From contig NZ_JARWQD010000309.1 in the NCBI RefSeq assembly GCF_029869545.1, positions 1 through 43,123 of the forward strand: 43,123 nt of DNA, read 5' to 3'. A program made the translations under genes and the position numbers. Below are positions 16,109 to 23,531 of this stretch, piece by piece; positions within the stretch are counted from its first letter, which is position 1, and the number at the start of each line of letters is the position of its first letter. The notes beneath the pieces are model-generated. The model searched no databases, was not told where the DNA came from, and worked only from the letters and a program-made list of their open reading frames with translations. Origin of the DNA: Nocardia wallacei (GTDB lineage Bacteria > Actinomycetota > Actinomycetes > Mycobacteriales > Mycobacteriaceae).

Positions 16109-17652
16109 AGGAACCGGATCGCGCGGGCGATGCTCATGAGGAACGGCTGCCACTTGTCCTGCGGGACGCCCCACGGCGCATCGAGGTTCAGCAGGCGCGT
16201 CACCACGACGGTCTGCGGCTCGGTGAACTTCAGCAGCCCGTCGGGGCCGTGGCGGCGGCCGACGCCCGAGATGCCCATACCGCCCATCGGGGCGCCCGTG
16301 GTGCCCCAGGCGGGCGCGTATCCCTCGTCGACACAGACGGTTCCGGCGTGCAGGCGCTCGGCGATGCGCTCGCCGTCGGCCTTGGTGGCCGCCCACACGC
16401 TGGCGTTGAGGCCGTATTCGGTGTCGTTGGCCCGCACGATCGCCTCCTCCACGTCGTCGACGGGGTAGATCGACACCAGCGGGCCGAAGGTCTCGTTGCG
16501 GCCGCACTCCATCGCATCGGTCACGTCGGCGAGCACGGTCGGCTCGAAGAACAGCGGGCCGATATCGGGGCGGGCGATGCCACCGGCCAGCACCTTCGCG
16601 CCCTTGGAGGTGGCGTCGGCGACGTGCTTGGTGACGGTCTCGAGCTGCGCCTCGGAGATCAGCGAACCGATATCGGCCGAGAAGTCATAGGCCGCACCGA
16701 GTTTCGCGGCCTTGACCGCGGCCACGAACTTGTCGGTGAACTCCTCGGCCACGGCCCGTTCGACATACAGCCGCTCGATCGAGATGCACAGCTGGCCCGC
16801 GTTCGAGAAGCAGGCCCGCACCGCGGCCTTCGCAGCCTTGTCCAGATCGGCGCCGCGGGTGACGATCATCGGGTTCTTGCCGCCGAGCTCGGCGGAGAAG
16901 CCGATGAGGCGTTTGCCGCACTGCTGGGCCAGCGTGCTGCCGGTGGCCGAGGAGCCGGTGAACATCAGGTAGTCGCACGAATCGACGATCGCGGTGCCCA
17001 CGACGGTGCCCGGGCCGGTCACCACCTGCAGCAGGTCGCGCGGCAGCCCCGCCCGCAGCAGCAGGTCCACATTCGCCAGCGAGGAGTACGGCGTCTGGCT
17101 GTCCGGCTTGACGATCACCGCGTTCCCGGCCAGCAGCGCCGGGATCGAGTCGCCGATCGACAGCAGCATCGGATAGTTCCACGGGGCGATCACCCCGACG
17201 ACACCCTTGGGCTGGGTGCGCACCGACGCGCGGTTGAGGACCGGGAACGCGCCGGGCACGGAGTGCGGGGCGAGCGCGCTCGGGGCGATGCGGGCGAAGT
17301 ACCGGGCCGCGAACATCAGGCCCATGATCTCTTCCTGCGCCGCCCACCGCGCCTTGCCGGTCTCGGCCTGGATCACGTCCATCAGATACTCGCGCTCGGC
17401 CACCACCAGCTCGCGGTAGCGCTCGAGCACCGCGGCGCGCTCCTTCGCCGGTCGCGCGGCCCAGCGCTGCTGCGCGGTGCGAGCCCGGCCGAACGCCGCC
17501 TGCACGTCCTCGGCCGTGCCGACCGGCACCTCACCGAGCGCGCGCCCGGTGAACACCTCCGTGATCGTGCGCGTCGCACGCTCGGCGGCGTCGTCGACGG
17601 CGGCGAACGCCCGCAGGCGGTCGAATACGGCGGCTTCCGGCACGGGCATCAT
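16096..17652 (-). CDS. gabD2: Succinate-semialdehyde dehydrogenase (NADP+), GabD2-like
   Basis: A 518-residue aldehyde dehydrogenase. GVIAPWNYPMLLSIGDSIPALLAGNAVIVKPD (about residues 153-184), FTGSSATGS, SAELGGKNPM (general base Glu255) and NAGQLCISIERLYV (catalytic Cys289) are all present. The GQLCISIER form, the PWNYPM segment and the C-terminal GRRHGPDGLLKFTEPQTV are characteristic of the GabD2/SSADH branch of mycolata. It oxidises succinate semialdehyde to succinate with NADP, bypassing part of the TCA cycle or finishing GABA breakdown. Two tandem ATG codons can start it; GGAG is better spaced from the second (17649). Confidence 0.9.
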   Translation of the reverse strand: MMPVPEAAVFDRLRAFAAVDDAAERATRTITEVFTGRALGEVPVGTAEDVQAAFGRARTAQQRWAARPAKERAAVLERYRELVVAEREYLMDVIQAETGKARWAAQEEIMGLMFAARYFARIAPSALAPHSVPGAFPVLNRASVRTQPKGVVGVIAPWNYPMLLSIGDSIPALLAGNAVIVKPDSQTPYSSLANVDLLLRAGLPRDLLQVVTGPGTVVGTAIVDSCDYLMFTGSSATGSTLAQQCGKRLIGFSAELGGKNPMIVTRGADLDKAAKAAVRACFSNAGQLCISIERLYVERAVAEEFTDKFVAAVKAAKLGAAYDFSADIGSLISEAQLETVTKHVADATSKGAKVLAGGIARPDIGPLFFEPTVLADVTDAMECGRNETFGPLVSIYPVDDVEEAIVRANDTEYGLNASVWAATKADGERIAERLHAGTVCVDEGYAPAWGTTGAPMGGMGISGVGRRHGPDGLLKFTEPQTVVVTRLLNLDAPWGVPQDKWQPFLMSIARAIRFLPGR

Positions 17653-17969
17653 CGTCTCCTACTTGTCAGTAACCACGCGGTACACACAATCTACCGCGCC
17701 CGGCGGGACGCGTGAACCGCCTCGGGACGGAGGGGACGGGCCGCTACCGAACGGCGAGGCGGTGAGGAACTGCGGCAGCAGGGCTGTGAAGACCCGGCCA
17801 GTCCAGGAGTCCGGCGACACGCGGGCGCCGGGGATCGAAAACGCGCCGCCCCGAACATGTTCGGCGGAGCAGGCCCGTGATCTGATGTCGGCCATAGAGA
17901 ATGGGATCCGGCAGGGGCGGCAGGCCGGTGCGAACCCCGGCGCTACCCGGGACGAACAGGAAGGCGACG
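17653..17969. promoter_or_regulatory. Divergent intergenic region, 317 nt, with two palindromic sites
   Basis: No gene is seen here, notably no histidine kinase before the roadblock gene. Near gabD2 the quasi-palindrome TACTTGTCAGTA (17660-17671) overlaps its ribosome-site region and could be a TetR-type operator. CCGAACATGTTCGG (17851-17864) is a perfect 14-bp palindrome 106 nt before the roadblock gene start. It resembles a LexA half-site pair, but the spacing is 2 rather than 4, so it is probably a different operator. Confidence 0.5.
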
Positions 17970-18392
17970 GTGACCTCTTCCAACGTAGGTGATCTGAACT
18001 GGCTGCTCGACGATCTCGTCGACCGCCTCGCCGGCGTGCGCTACGCGGTGGTGCACTCCACCGACGGGCTGCTGCTGGGCCGATCCACCACCATGGGCCG
18101 CGAGGACGCCGAGCACTTCGGCGCCATGTCGGCGACGCTGTACGGGCTGGCGCGCAGCGCCGGTAGCCGCTTCGACGGCGGCGGGGTGCGGCAGGCGGTC
18201 ATCGAACTCGACCGGGCCGTCCTGTTCGTCACCGCCGCCGGCGACAACGCCTGTATCGCCCTGCAGGCCAACGAGAATGCCAACCTCGGTATGGTCGCCT
18301 ACGAGATGAACCTGACCGTGCGGCGCGTCGGCGGCCACCTGTCCGCCGATGCGCGCGGCGGCCTGCACCGGGCGGAGCCCCGATTGCCATGA
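17970..18392 (+). CDS. Roadblock/LC7 domain protein (conservon CvnB-type)
   Basis: A 140-residue roadblock/LC7 protein: LNWLLDDLVDRLAGVRYAVVHSTDGLLLGRS (about residues 9-39), then AEHFGAMSATLYGLARSAGSRF and a closing strand segment LFVTAAGDNACIALQANENANLGMVAYEM. These are MglB-like partners of small GTPases; in actinomycete conservons the order is kinase, roadblock, DUF742, GTPase. The GTG at 17970 is supported by GGAAGG upstream. Its stop overlaps the next start as ATGA, so translation is coupled to the micro-DUF742 gene. The usual sensor kinase gene is missing upstream. Confidence 0.88.
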   Translation: MTSSNVGDLNWLLDDLVDRLAGVRYAVVHSTDGLLLGRSTTMGREDAEHFGAMSATLYGLARSAGSRFDGGGVRQAVIELDRAVLFVTAAGDNACIALQANENANLGMVAYEMNLTVRRVGGHLSADARGGLHRAEPRLP

Positions 18393-18544
18393 CGCGGGTG
18401 GAGCCGGAGTACGCGGAAAATGTTCGGCTGTGCCGCATTCCACAGTCGGTCGCCGAGGTGTCGGCTACCTTGAGGCTGCCCCTTGCTGTTACGAAGATCC
18501 TGAATACCCTGCGCGCAGTACTCGACGGAATCCGAAAGCTGTAG
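18389..18544 (+). CDS. 51-residue micro-DUF742 protein (truncated CvnC-type)
   Basis: A short frame running from ATG 18389 (overlapping the roadblock stop by four bases, ATGA) to TAG 18542-18544, 10 nt before the GTPase start. The product reads EPEYAENVRLCRIPQSVAEV, then SATLRLPLAVTKILNTLRAV, ending near LDGIRKL. LCR-x-P-x-SVAE and LxLPLxVxKIL are the conserved C-terminal winged-helix signature of DUF742. A typical DUF742 protein has about 120 residues, so the N-terminal half is absent. Exact fit between its two partners, coupling to the first and no internal stop argue for a live minimal gene. A decayed DUF742 remnant retained for polarity is the alternative. Confidence 0.65.
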   Translation: MTRVEPEYAENVRLCRIPQSVAEVSATLRLPLAVTKILNTLRAVLDGIRKL

Positions 18545-18553
18545 AAACACACC

Positions 18554-19135
18554 GTGCCTGAAACGATGTCCGCGGCCCCGCTCGCCGCGTCGGTCAAGAT
18601 CCTCGTCGCCGGCGGCTTCGGCGTCGGCAAGACCACGATGGTGTCCTCGATCAGCGAGATCGAGCCGCTACGCACCGAGGAGCTGATCACCGAACTGTCC
18701 ACCGGCATCGACGATCTGTCGGGCGTGGAGAGTAAGCAGACCACCACCGTGGCGCTGGATTTCGGCCGCCTGACCATCGACCGGAACCTGGTGCTGTACC
18801 TGTTCGGCACGCCCGGACAGGACCGGTTCTGGTTCCTGTGGGACGAATTGTCCCGCGGCGCACTGGGTGCGATCGTCATCGCCGACACCCGCCGATTGGA
18901 GAACTCGTTCGCCGCGATCGATTACTTCGAGCGCCGCGGACTGCTGTTCACCGTGGCGGTGAACTGTTTCGACGCCGCCCCGGTCTACACCCCCCAGGAG
19001 GTCCGCGAGGCGCTCGACCTGGAGCCACACATCCCGGTGATCCCGTGCGACGCCCGCGACCGCGCCTCCTGCAAAACGGTCCTCATGACCCTGGTGGAGC
19101 ACCTGATCAAGCGAGCGACCGCAACGCCGGTCTGA
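18554..19135 (+). CDS. Conservon-type ATP/GTP-binding protein (CvnD-type small GTPase)
   Basis: A 193-residue P-loop GTPase. VAGGFGVGKTTMV (residues 18-30) is the Walker A/G1 loop. The ELSTGIDDLSGVESKQTTTVALDFGRL stretch is the effector-like region, LFGTPGQDRFWFLWDEL is the switch II/G3 counterpart, and VNCFD stands at G4. This is the MglA/CvnD-like class that works with roadblock proteins as a membrane-associated switch. The GTG at 18554 lies 10 nt after the micro-DUF742 stop, making a three-gene operon. The downstream hairpin at 19160-19191 is a likely terminator. Confidence 0.9.
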   Translation: MPETMSAAPLAASVKILVAGGFGVGKTTMVSSISEIEPLRTEELITELSTGIDDLSGVESKQTTTVALDFGRLTIDRNLVLYLFGTPGQDRFWFLWDELSRGALGAIVIADTRRLENSFAAIDYFERRGLLFTVAVNCFDAAPVYTPQEVREALDLEPHIPVIPCDARDRASCKTVLMTLVEHLIKRATATPV

Positions 19136-19159
19136 ACACCTTCGGCGCACAGCGCAATC

Positions 19160-19191
19160 CGGCACGCGATGCAAGAGTGCACTGCGTGCCG
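19160..19191. terminator. Bidirectional terminator hairpin
   Basis: Arms 19160-19173 (CGGCACGCGATGCA) and 19178-19191 (TGCACTGCGTGCCG) pair at 12 of 14 positions around an AGAG tetraloop. They lie between the convergent GTPase operon and the methionine-salvage operon. Confidence 0.7.
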
Positions 19192-19209
19192 CCCCGTCGG
19201 TCCGGGCGC

Positions 19210-19947
19210 TCACGCCTGCCGGGCGTCCTCGGCCGCGGTGAGGTAGGTGTCCAGGCGGGCGATGCCGCGGACGGCGGTGCGGCTGCGGGTGGACAGGCGG
19301 GTGCCCCAGTCGGTGAGCAGGGTGTGCAGGCGATCGGTGTTTCCGGCGCGGCGTAGTTCGCGGACGAAGGCGGCGATCTCCGGCAGGGCGATGCCGCCCT
19401 TGCGGAGGTACCAGGCCAGGTGGGCGTCGCGGATATCGGTGTCGCCGTAGATGCGATACCCGGTGGCGCGGTCGCGGCGCGGTTCGACGACGCCCGCCTT
19501 CTCCCATTCCCGCAGCGTCGCCGGGTGGACGCCGAGGCGGTGCGCCAGCTGTCCGACGGTGAGCGATTCGGGAGCACGCCGGGTCGGCGGGGCCTCGGTC
19601 AGGGCGCCGAGGGTGGCGGCGACCTCCGTGTGGGTCCGGCGCTCGTGCAGGAACTCCGCGTGCAGCTCGTCCAATCGGGTGTAGACGGCGACGAGGTCGC
19701 CGCGGTTGGCGCTGCGCATCAGGTCGAGGGCCGCCTGGTGGCCGTATCCGGCGCGCAGGGCAAGGAACGCATGCAGTGCCAGGGCGTGCAGGTCGGTGTA
19801 GCGGCGGTAGCCGCTGTCGGTGCGCGCGGCGGGCGGGAGCGCACCGAGATCCTCGTAGTTGCGGACCGCCTGGGTCGAGAGTCCGTGTTCGCGCGCCAGA
19901 TCGACAGGGCGCAGCGTTCGCCGGTTCGAGGCCGTCACAACACGCAC
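19210..19947 (-). CDS. TioE-type regulator with two MerR helix-turn-helix domains
   Basis: A 245-residue regulator holding two MerR-like DNA-binding modules. The first is at about residues 12-80: LRPVDLAREHGLSTQAVRNYEDLG and GYRRYTDLHALALHAFLALR. The second is at about residues 135-205: LTVGQLAHRLGVHPATLREWEKAG and GYRIYGDTDIRDAHLAWYLRKGGI. No metal-binding cysteines are visible. Double-MerR proteins of this kind are annotated TioE-like in actinomycetes; their ligands are not established. GTG 19947 has GGGAGG about 9 nt upstream; GTG 19938 is an alternative. It follows mtnC by 38 nt on the same strand, so it is probably the last gene of the methionine-salvage operon. Confidence 0.85.
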   Translation of the reverse strand: MRVVTASNRRTLRPVDLAREHGLSTQAVRNYEDLGALPPAARTDSGYRRYTDLHALALHAFLALRAGYGHQAALDLMRSANRGDLVAVYTRLDELHAEFLHERRTHTEVAATLGALTEAPPTRRAPESLTVGQLAHRLGVHPATLREWEKAGVVEPRRDRATGYRIYGDTDIRDAHLAWYLRKGGIALPEIAAFVRELRRAGNTDRLHTLLTDWGTRLSTRSRTAVRGIARLDTYLTAAEDARQA

Positions 19948-19985
19948 TCGATGCTGCCCTCCCCCCGGCCGGATGTGGTCGCCAC

Positions 19986-20675
19986 CTACCGCTGGCCCGG
20001 ATCCACTTCGGCGAACGAGCCGACCCAATGATGCGGGGCGCGAGGCGAATTCGGCTCCCCCGGCCTGGTCACGCCGAGCACCCGCCACCCGGCGGCCGCG
20101 GCGGCGTCGAGTTCGTCGGGGTGGTCGGACAGGAACAGAATCTGCCCGGCCGGTACCCCGATCATCCCGGCGATCTTCTCGTACGAGCTCGCCTCCCGCT
20201 TCGCTCCGGCGTTGGCCAGATCGAACCAGCCGCTGATCAGCGAGGCGAGGTCGCCGTCGCGGGCGAAGGCGAACCAGTCCTGCTGGTTGCGCACCGAGCC
20301 CGAGGAGTACACGTACAGCGCGATGCCCGCGGCATGCCAGTCGCGCAGCGCCGGGGGCGCGTCCGGGAAGAACTCGCCGTGCAGGGCGCCGGTGCGGAAG
20401 CCCTCCGCACAGATCAGGCCCTGCGCGGTCTTCAGCGGTGCGGCCTTCACATCCGAATCCAGCCAGCCGCGCAGGATTTCGGCGACCTCGGCCGCGTCGG
20501 CATCGGGCCGCCCGGACTGCTCGCGGGCGCCCGCCAGGACCGGATCGGCCGCGCCGCCGCGGTTGTCGCGCAGCCACTGCGGAAGCCGTTGCCGCGTATA
20601 GCCGTACAGGTCCTCCCGCACGGAGCCGGTCGGGCTGGTGGTGCCCTCGATATCGACGACGACGGCCGCGATCAC
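19986..20675 (-). CDS. mtnC: Enolase-phosphatase E1 (methionine salvage)
   Basis: A 229-residue HAD-type bifunctional enolase-phosphatase. AVVVDIEGTTSP near the N-terminus is motif I (DxE form typical of MtnC). YVYSSGSVRNQ is motif II (SSGS). EASSYEKIAG holds the motif III lysine and ILFLSDHPDELDAA is motif IV. It converts 2,3-diketo-5-methylthiopentyl-1-phosphate to the acireductone in the methylthioadenosine recycling pathway. The start GTG overlaps the stop of mtnD (GTGA), so the two are translationally coupled. Length is normal. Confidence 0.92.
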   Translation of the reverse strand: MIAAVVVDIEGTTSPTGSVREDLYGYTRQRLPQWLRDNRGGAADPVLAGAREQSGRPDADAAEVAEILRGWLDSDVKAAPLKTAQGLICAEGFRTGALHGEFFPDAPPALRDWHAAGIALYVYSSGSVRNQQDWFAFARDGDLASLISGWFDLANAGAKREASSYEKIAGMIGVPAGQILFLSDHPDELDAAAAAGWRVLGVTRPGEPNSPRAPHHWVGSFAEVDPGQR

Positions 20676-21247
20676 GCGACGACCAGTTCGTCGAGGGTGG
20701 GGAACCGGGAGCCGATCGGGTCGCCGGTGAAGTCGCCGACCCAGCCGTCCTCCTCCTCGAAGAACCGCACGGCCACGAAATCGGGGCGGGTGCCCATATC
20801 GAACCAGTGCCTGGTCCCGGCGGGCACCGACACCAGGTCGCCGCCCTCGCACACCACCGCCACGACCTCCGGTTCCAGGTGCAGGTAGAAGCAGCCGCGA
20901 CCGGCGGCGAAGAAGCGCACCTCGTCCTCGGCATGGCGATGCTCGGACAGGAACTTCCCGCGCGCCGCGTCGGCCTTGTCCTGCCAGTGCGGGTCGCTGT
21001 CGTCGGGCTGCAGCCGGGCCAGGTCGATGTGCTTGTACCGGCCGTCGGCATTGAGTTCGCCGATCCGGTCGTCGTAGTGGGCGAGGATGTCCTCGGTGGG
21101 GGTGGCGGCGTCCAGTCCCGCCATGGTGGGCCAGCGGTCGAAAACGATGCCGCGCTCGGCCAATTCGTCGCCGATGACCGCGGCGTCGACGGTGCGCAGC
21201 CGCACCTCGGCGGGTTCGCTGTCGGCCATGATCTGCAGCAGAGTCAT
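20672..21247 (-). CDS. mtnD: Acireductone dioxygenase
   Basis: A 191-residue cupin of the ARD family. Metal ligands are visible as His103, His105 and Glu109 in SEHRHAEDEVRFF and His147 in GTRHWFDMG. The preceding HIDLARLQPDD region also fits. With Fe(II) it makes the 2-keto acid precursor of methionine plus formate; with Ni it gives the off-pathway products. Start ATG 21247 overlaps the stop of the upstream mtnAB gene (ATGA), and its own stop overlaps the start of mtnC. Confidence 0.95.
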   Translation of the reverse strand: MTLLQIMADSEPAEVRLRTVDAAVIGDELAERGIVFDRWPTMAGLDAATPTEDILAHYDDRIGELNADGRYKHIDLARLQPDDSDPHWQDKADAARGKFLSEHRHAEDEVRFFAAGRGCFYLHLEPEVVAVVCEGGDLVSVPAGTRHWFDMGTRPDFVAVRFFEEEDGWVGDFTGDPIGSRFPTLDELVVA

Positions 21248-22872
21248 TGCGGTTGCTCCTCGGAACTCGGGTGGGAGGTGGCGATCTCGCGGCGGCCGGT
21301 CAGCGTCACCAGCTCGCACATCGCCTCCAGGCATTCCGCGCGGTCGCGGGCCTGCGCGAGGGTGGCGCCCCAGGCGGTGATGCCGTGGCCGGAGATGAAC
21401 AGCACCGGCGGCGCATCCGGGTGCTCGATCAGGTGGCGCTCGATGTCGGCACCGATGCGCGGAACGTCAGAGTGATTCGAAAATACGGGGATGTCAATGG
21501 TTTCCGCCGTGCCCAGGCCCTTGATGAGTTCGTAACCGGTGAACCTGAGCGATTCCCGGGCCCCGACCGACTGCGCGGTCGCATGCGGGGAATGGACGTG
21601 CACCACCGCGTCGGCACCGGTGGCCCGGTAGACGGCGGTATGGATCGCGGTCTCGGCCGATGGGCGCCGGGTTCCCGAAACGCGTTGGGAATCGGCGATG
21701 TTCACCGTCACTATGTCCGCGGCGGTCAGCTCACCCTTGGACAGGCCGCTGCCCGTGACGATCGCGGTCTCTCCCGCCCGTACCGAGAGGTTCCCGGCGG
21801 TTCCGGGCATCCATCCGCGGGCGTACAACCCGCGCGCGGTCGCCGCTATCGGTTCGGCCGGATTCGCCTGCCCGGCTTCCTCGTTCGCTCGAGTGGCGGC
21901 CACCACGCCGTTCTCGGTGACCACCGCGGTCACCAGATCGGGCGGGGTGACATCGAAGGCGGGATTGAAGACCTCGGTCCCCTCGGGCGCGGTGGCGATG
22001 CCGCCCACGTGGGTGACCTCCGTCGTGGCCCGCTCCTCCACGACGATGTCGGCGCCGGTCGCGGTCGCGAGGTCGCGGGTGGACTCCGGCGCGACGACCA
22101 CGAACGGGATCCCGTGCCGCCGCGCGGCCACCGCCAGTCCGTAGGTACCGATCTTGTTGGCGACCGAGCCGTCCGCGGTGATGCGATCGGCGCCGACGAT
22201 CACGCAGTCCACCAGGCCGGTCGCCATGGCCCAGGCGGCCGCGGAATCGATGGTCAGGCGGTGCGGGATCCCCGCCTCGGCCAGCTCCCACGCGGTCAGC
22301 CGGGCGCCTTGCAGCAGCGGCCGGGTCTCGTCGACGAGCACGTTCTCGACCGCGTCCCGCTCGGCCAGCACCCGCAGCGCACCGATCGCGGTCCCGAACG
22401 CGGTGGTCGCCAGGCGCCCGGTATTGCAATGGGTGAGGATGCGCAGCGGCCGGTCCGGGCACAGTCGCTGCACCAGATCCGCGGCGTGGGTCGCGGCCGC
22501 CCGGTTGACCCGGCCGTCCTCCTCCAGCATCGCCAGCGCCTCGTCGAGCACGGCCTGCGGGCCCTGCCGCAGCTTCGCGAGCGCCCGCCGCACACCCCAG
22601 GCCAGATTCACCGCGGTCGGCCGGGCCGCCGCGATGCGCGCGGCCTCCAGCTCCACCTTCTCGGGGTCCCCGGGGTAGGCGCGCGCGGCGAGTGCCACGC
22701 CGAACGCCCCCGAGACGCCGATCGCCGGGGCGCCGCGCACGGCGAGGGTCGCGATCGCCTCGATGACCTCGTCGACCGTCGTGATCCGGAGCTCCCGCAG
22801 TTCGTGCGGCAGCGCCCGCTGATCGATGGTCACCACCGCCCCATCGACCCACGCGATCGAACTCTCAGCCAT
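21244..22872 (-). CDS. mtnA-mtnB: Fused methylthioribose-1-phosphate isomerase / methylthioribulose-1-phosphate dehydratase
   Basis: A 542-residue fusion. Residues 1 to about 330 are MtnA: LAVRGAPAIGVSGAFG, THCNTG with catalytic Cys149, GADRI with Asp229, and NKIGTYGLAV. After a short linker (about 330-340), residues 341-530 are MtnB, a class II aldolase-like dehydratase: GWMPGTAGNLSVR, SAETAIH, VVHVHSPHA with zinc ligands His425 and His427, and SGHGITAWG with His496. Together they do two consecutive steps of methionine salvage, passing methylthioribulose-1-phosphate between domains. ATG 22872 (MAESSIAW) is preferred to a TTG ten codons upstream. It is first in the operon mtnAB-mtnD-mtnC-(tioE-like). 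Confidence 0.94.
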   Translation of the reverse strand: MAESSIAWVDGAVVTIDQRALPHELRELRITTVDEVIEAIATLAVRGAPAIGVSGAFGVALAARAYPGDPEKVELEAARIAAARPTAVNLAWGVRRALAKLRQGPQAVLDEALAMLEEDGRVNRAAATHAADLVQRLCPDRPLRILTHCNTGRLATTAFGTAIGALRVLAERDAVENVLVDETRPLLQGARLTAWELAEAGIPHRLTIDSAAAWAMATGLVDCVIVGADRITADGSVANKIGTYGLAVAARRHGIPFVVVAPESTRDLATATGADIVVEERATTEVTHVGGIATAPEGTEVFNPAFDVTPPDLVTAVVTENGVVAATRANEEAGQANPAEPIAATARGLYARGWMPGTAGNLSVRAGETAIVTGSGLSKGELTAADIVTVNIADSQRVSGTRRPSAETAIHTAVYRATGADAVVHVHSPHATAQSVGARESLRFTGYELIKGLGTAETIDIPVFSNHSDVPRIGADIERHLIEHPDAPPVLFISGHGITAWGATLAQARDRAECLEAMCELVTLTGRREIATSHPSSEEQPQ

Positions 22873-22970
22873 CCCTGCAACCCTCACGCCTCGGCCCGAC
22901 AACCTCCACCGAAACCGTATCGAACCACCAGCTCACCGCCCCCACCAGGTTTCGGCTCGACGCGATCCGC
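22873..22970 (-). promoter_or_regulatory. Leader region of the methionine-salvage operon
   Basis: 98 nt between the stop of the Pro-rich membrane protein gene and mtnAB. A TACGGT -10-like box lies about 50 nt before the ATG. I cannot fold a convincing SAM riboswitch: it is too short and lacks recognisable conserved cores. Confidence 0.3.
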
Positions 22971-23387
22971 TCAGAGCGCCTGGGGCAGCATGATGACCGT
23001 GACGGCGAGCGCGAGGGTCGACACGAGCACCCCGGCGACGGCCAGGCCCGTGCCGCTACGCCCGCCGGTGCAGCCGATGATCCCGAGCACGAGTCCGCCC
23101 AGTGCGAACGGGAGGCCGAGGAAGGGCCGCACACCGGTCAGATCCATGGGCAGGAACGGGAGCACCAGCCCGAGGAGGCCCAGGGTCACGGCGCCCGCCG
23201 CGAGCCCCAGCCCCTGCCGCCGAGCGGTCGGCGGCGGACCGCCCTGCCAGCCCTGCCCGCCAGGGTGGGCCCAAGGTTGCTGCGGCCGAGCAGGATTCGG
23301 GCCCGGCGGCGCCGGACTCGAATACCCGGCGCCCGGGCCGGGATTCCACGTCGGATCGGTCGGCTCCGGCGGCGGACCATAAGACAT
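22971..23387 (-). CDS. Pro/Gly-rich small membrane protein (DUF4190-like)
   Basis: A 138-residue protein. Residues 1-57 are a Pro/Gly/Gln-rich cytoplasmic tail (MSYGPPPEPTDPTWNPGP and onward). Residues about 60-138 contain two or three hydrophobic segments (LGLAAGAVTLGLLGLVLPFLP, PFALGGLVLGIIGC, GTGLAVAGVLVSTLALAVTVI) with the GLAVAGxVL pattern of DUF4190 proteins. These are common in mycolata and lack a known function. The ATG has a GGGGGTC-type site. It lies upstream of mtnAB on the same strand and is divergent from the NmrA-like gene. Confidence 0.8.
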   Translation of the reverse strand: MSYGPPPEPTDPTWNPGPGAGYSSPAPPGPNPARPQQPWAHPGGQGWQGGPPPTARRQGLGLAAGAVTLGLLGLVLPFLPMDLTGVRPFLGLPFALGGLVLGIIGCTGGRSGTGLAVAGVLVSTLALAVTVIMLPQAL

Positions 23388-23475
23388 CGATTGACCCCCG
23401 AGTTCCACTGTCGTTGCGAGCCACCATAGCCCGCGTCCTCGCGGCGCGAGATCGAATCTCGCGCGGGCGACGTTC

Positions 23476-23506
23476 TTGACCTCGAGGATTGTTGAGCTTC
23501 TAGCGT
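23476..23506 (+). promoter_or_regulatory. Putative promoter of the NmrA-like gene at 23532
   Basis: TTGACC (23476-23481) and TAGCGT (23501-23506) with a 19-nt spacer, followed by GAGAGGAG and the ATG at 23532. The spacer is slightly long. Confidence 0.4.
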
Positions 23507-23531
23507 CGTCGGCAACGAGAGGAGTTCGACG

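Noticed and set aside
17851..17864. LexA/SOS box
   Set aside because: Half-sites CGAAC and GTTCG are separated by 2 nt; the mycobacterial-type SOS box needs 4.
22873..22970. SAM riboswitch before the methionine-salvage operon
   Set aside because: Only 98 nt are available and I find no conserved core or multi-helix fold.
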